Shown here piece by piece: positions 62,532 through 64,000 of a stretch of DNA of 64,000 nucleotides. Origin of the DNA: Leptolyngbya sp. PCC 7375 (lineage in GTDB: Bacteria > Cyanobacteriota > Cyanobacteriia > Phormidesmidales > Phormidesmidaceae); assembly GCF_000316115.1 (NCBI RefSeq), contig NZ_JH993793.1, positions 632,677-696,676 of the forward strand, in the 5' to 3' direction. How positions within the stretch are numbered: the first letter of the stretch is position 1; the number at the start of each line of letters is the position of its first letter. The notes under the pieces are model-generated. The model made no database searches, was not told the DNA's origin, and saw only the letters and a list, made by a program, of their open reading frames with translations. Made by a program: the position numbers and the translations under genes.

Positions 62532-62680
62532 GGGTATCAATTTAAGCCGGGAAATCTTGGCTAGGACTGAAGTCGGAAGTCGGAAGTCGGAAGTCGGAAA
62601 GGGAGGGCATTCCGAACTCCGACTTCCGACTTCCGAACTCTAGATTCCTGAGGAAATCGTCCCGCTTTATGTTGGTACCT
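62532..62680. mobile_element. second MITE copy, inverted
   Basis: A 149-bp element runs from GGGTATCAATTTAAGCCGGG to GTTGGTACCT and is flanked by a perfect 8-bp duplication CAAACGAC (62524-62531, 62681-62688). It is the reverse-complement counterpart of 1528-1683, with one or two fewer CGACTTC/GGAAGTC units and a few substitutions. It has no coding capacity. Confidence 0.85.
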
Positions 62681-62693
62681 CAAACGACAGCTA

Positions 62694-62735
62694 GCGATCT
62701 AAATGACCAGGCGCGATCTAAATGACAGCGCCTGG
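62694..62735. repeat. IS21-type terminal repeats
   Basis: GCGATCTAAATGAC is present twice (62694-62707 and 62713-62726), and CCAGGCGC/GCGCCTGG can form a stem around the second copy. Multiple short direct repeats at the end are characteristic of IS21 elements and mark the terminus of the istA/istB element that continues to the window edge. Confidence 0.65.
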
Positions 62736-62778
62736 TCACTGTCAAGCAATTAAAATCTCCAAGTATTTTGTGCGTCAA

Positions 62779-63595
62779 TTATCCCTGATTGCGAGCCGCC
62801 GCCTGCTGCTGCCGATAGCTGTCAGCCTTAATCTCAAAGATGACAGCATGATGCACCAGTCGGTCAACGGCAGCCACGGTCATCATCGAATCGGGAAAGA
62901 TGCTGTCCCACTTGCTGAATGGCTGATTAGCGGTGATCAGCAAACTCTTGCGTTCATAGCGGTGGGCAATGAGTTCGAAGAGTACGGAGGTTTCGGCTTC
63001 AGACTTTTGCACGTAGCCCAAGTCGTCGAGGATGAGCAGGTCAAAAACGGTCGAGCTTCTTTAGTCTAGACTGTAGCAACAGTTGTTGTTTATCCTGCTG
63101 AAGCTGTTGAACTAAGGCAAGTGCGCTGAAGAACTTGATGCGCCGACCCGCTTCTAGCATGGCTTGCGACAACCCAAGAGCCAAATGAGTTTTCCCAACT
63201 CCGGACGCGCCGAAAAACAGGCAGTTGGTGGCGTTATCGAGCCAGGTATCGTCATCGGCCAATTGCATCAGAGGGGCCGGATTGAAGTTTGGGCAATGGT
63301 CAAACTCAAAGTTGGTCAAACTTTTTACGGCGGGCAGCTGAGCTTCCTTTTTTGCGCGCTCTAGCCGCATTTGTGCTCGTCTGTCGGCCTCTTGTTGACA
63401 TAAGCTGAGTAAAAACTGTGCATAAGACCATTGTTGCTGCAAAGCGCGGCTCTCTGTAGCTTCCCAGTGGGTAAGCATGTTGGTGAGCTTGAGCTGTTTG
63501 AGCAGACGGCTCAACTGTTGGTACGGGCTGGTTGTTTGTGGTGTTTGTGATGAGGTTGGCGTCCGTGTCGTTTGAGCCACTGAGGAGTTGGTCAT
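62779..63595 (-). pseudogene. istB: IS21 helper ATPase IstB, frameshifted
   Basis: The N-terminal part (63041-63595) has LSRLLKQLKLTNMLTHWEAT, QQWSYAQFLLSLCQQEADRR and the Walker A NCLFFGASGVGKTHLALGLS. The C-terminal part (62779-63021) has LGYVQKSEAETSVLFELIAH, RYERKSLLITANQPFSKWDS and a MMTVAAVDRLVHHAVIFEIK end. The two join as KKLDRF-DLLILDDLGY if one T is removed from a run of five T (on the coding strand) at about 63045-63050. So a single-base insertion breaks the Walker B region. IstB would normally help IstA choose targets. Confidence 0.85.
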
Positions 63596-64000
63596 AGCTA
63601 TCGAGAGCGTGTTGTTGGGTTGCGATTGGCGGCAAGGTGGCTACCGCATCGGGCATAAACTGTTGCTGTAGATGCCTCAACGTCAGCTGGTTCTTGGATA
63701 GGGCTTCGGCAAGATAGCTGGCGACGGTTTGTTCTTTGTCATAGGTGGCGGCAATGTAGAGCGCTTCGACCATGAGTACAGCGGCTTGGTCGCGCTCAAA
63801 CTGAGCTTTCATCTGCGCCCAAAGCTGGCGAAACTCAGCAGTCGGTAACAAATCTGACTGCCACTGACAGAAGAGGAAGGCTCTGGGCTTTTTCCTGAGT
63901 CCACCTATCACATGGCGATAGTCGATGCAGCGCCCCCGCCGTCGTCCTTTGCCAGCCACACGCATGCGGGACAGCTCAAACACCTGCTGCCGCGCAAAGT
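63306..64000 (-). CDS. istA: IS21 transposase IstA, partial at window edge
   Basis: The frame runs off the window at 64000. The visible part has RQQVFELSRMRVAGKGRRRG, RCIDYRHVIGGLRKKPRAFL and AEFRQLWAQMKAQFERDQAA, the usual C-terminal region of IstA. Family-like sequence ends around SYDQLLS (near 63590). The frame then stays open another ~290 bases overlapping istB, with Thr/Asn/Gln-rich and later basic residues that are probably not native. The overlap is larger than normal for istA/istB and may reflect loss of the original stop. The catalytic core lies outside the window. Confidence 0.75.
   Translation of the reverse strand, partial: FARQQVFELSRMRVAGKGRRRGRCIDYRHVIGGLRKKPRAFLFCQWQSDLLPTAEFRQLWAQMKAQFERDQAAVLMVEALYIAATYDKEQTVASYLAEALSKNQLTLRHLQQQFMPDAVATLPPIATQQHALDSYDQLLSGSNDTDANLITNTTNNQPVPTVEPSAQTAQAHQHAYPLGSYREPRFAATMVLCTVFTQLMSTRGRQTSTNAARARKKGSSAARRKKFDQL

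Noticed and set aside
1528..62680. Inverted ~150-bp repeats near both ends of the window, suggesting one 61-kb composite transposon or genomic island.
   Set aside because: Each repeat is a complete MITE with its own, different 8-bp target duplication, so they are independent insertions.

Overview
This is cyanobacterial DNA. HIP1 octamers (GCGATCGC) are frequent, and family content points the same way: a DUF4278 micro-protein, XisH, a large HTH/NB-ARC/WD40 protein and a haemagglutinin/TPR/CHAT protein. The organism is probably a filamentous or Leptolyngbya/Acaryochloris-like type, but the window does not fix the genus. No rRNA or tRNA gene was seen. The window is accessory DNA, rich in toxin-like, defence and mobile genes, and has several broken genes.

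Layout. 1-1.5 kb: two truncated genes joined head to head (a P-type ATPase fragment and a plasmid-type hypothetical), then a MITE. 1.7-8 kb: a minus-strand cluster of two methyltransferases, a VOC protein, a P-loop kinase-like protein, a DUF6326-like membrane protein and a small protein, behind a MalT-type LuxR regulator. 8-10.6 kb: a phosphotransferase relic and a small cassette array with attC-like sites and no integrase in view, carrying a nucleotidyltransferase, a PH-domain protein and two identical 185-bp mini-cassettes. 10.6-12.5 kb: a hairpin repeat array, a conserved two-copy intergenic unit (copy A), a DUF4278 gene and gene relics. 12.5-28.7 kb: an ECF sigma factor and a minus-strand operon of six genes. 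One of these encodes a clear relative of the anthrax oedema factor/CyaA/ExoY nucleotidyl cyclase toxins. The others are very large beta-rich proteins and phage-tail-flavoured small and fibre-like proteins. I consider this operon the best candidate for an undescribed system.

29-34 kb: a divergent STAND/WD40 protein, the second intergenic unit (copy B), a frameshifted xisH and a tyrosine-recombinase relic. 34.2-56.2 kb: a class 1 DISARM locus in the order UvrD-like helicase, drmD, Uma2 nuclease, drmMI, an antitoxin/PIN toxin pair, two membrane proteins, an ABC exporter, drmA, drmB, drmC. drmA is split by a complete 1756-bp insertion sequence with 8-bp target duplications; precise excision would restore the reading frame. 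56.4-64 kb: a CHAT-domain protein truncated by a second, decayed copy of the same IS, then an IS4-type transposase fragment, a second MITE whose ends match that IS, and an IS21-type istB/istA pair with a frameshifted istB.

How it fits together: DISARM, STAND, CHAT, toxin-antitoxin and Uma2 genes form a defence island built up and eroded by the same IS/MITE family. The cyclase operon sits on the other side of a divergent promoter region holding paired 9-bp repeats.
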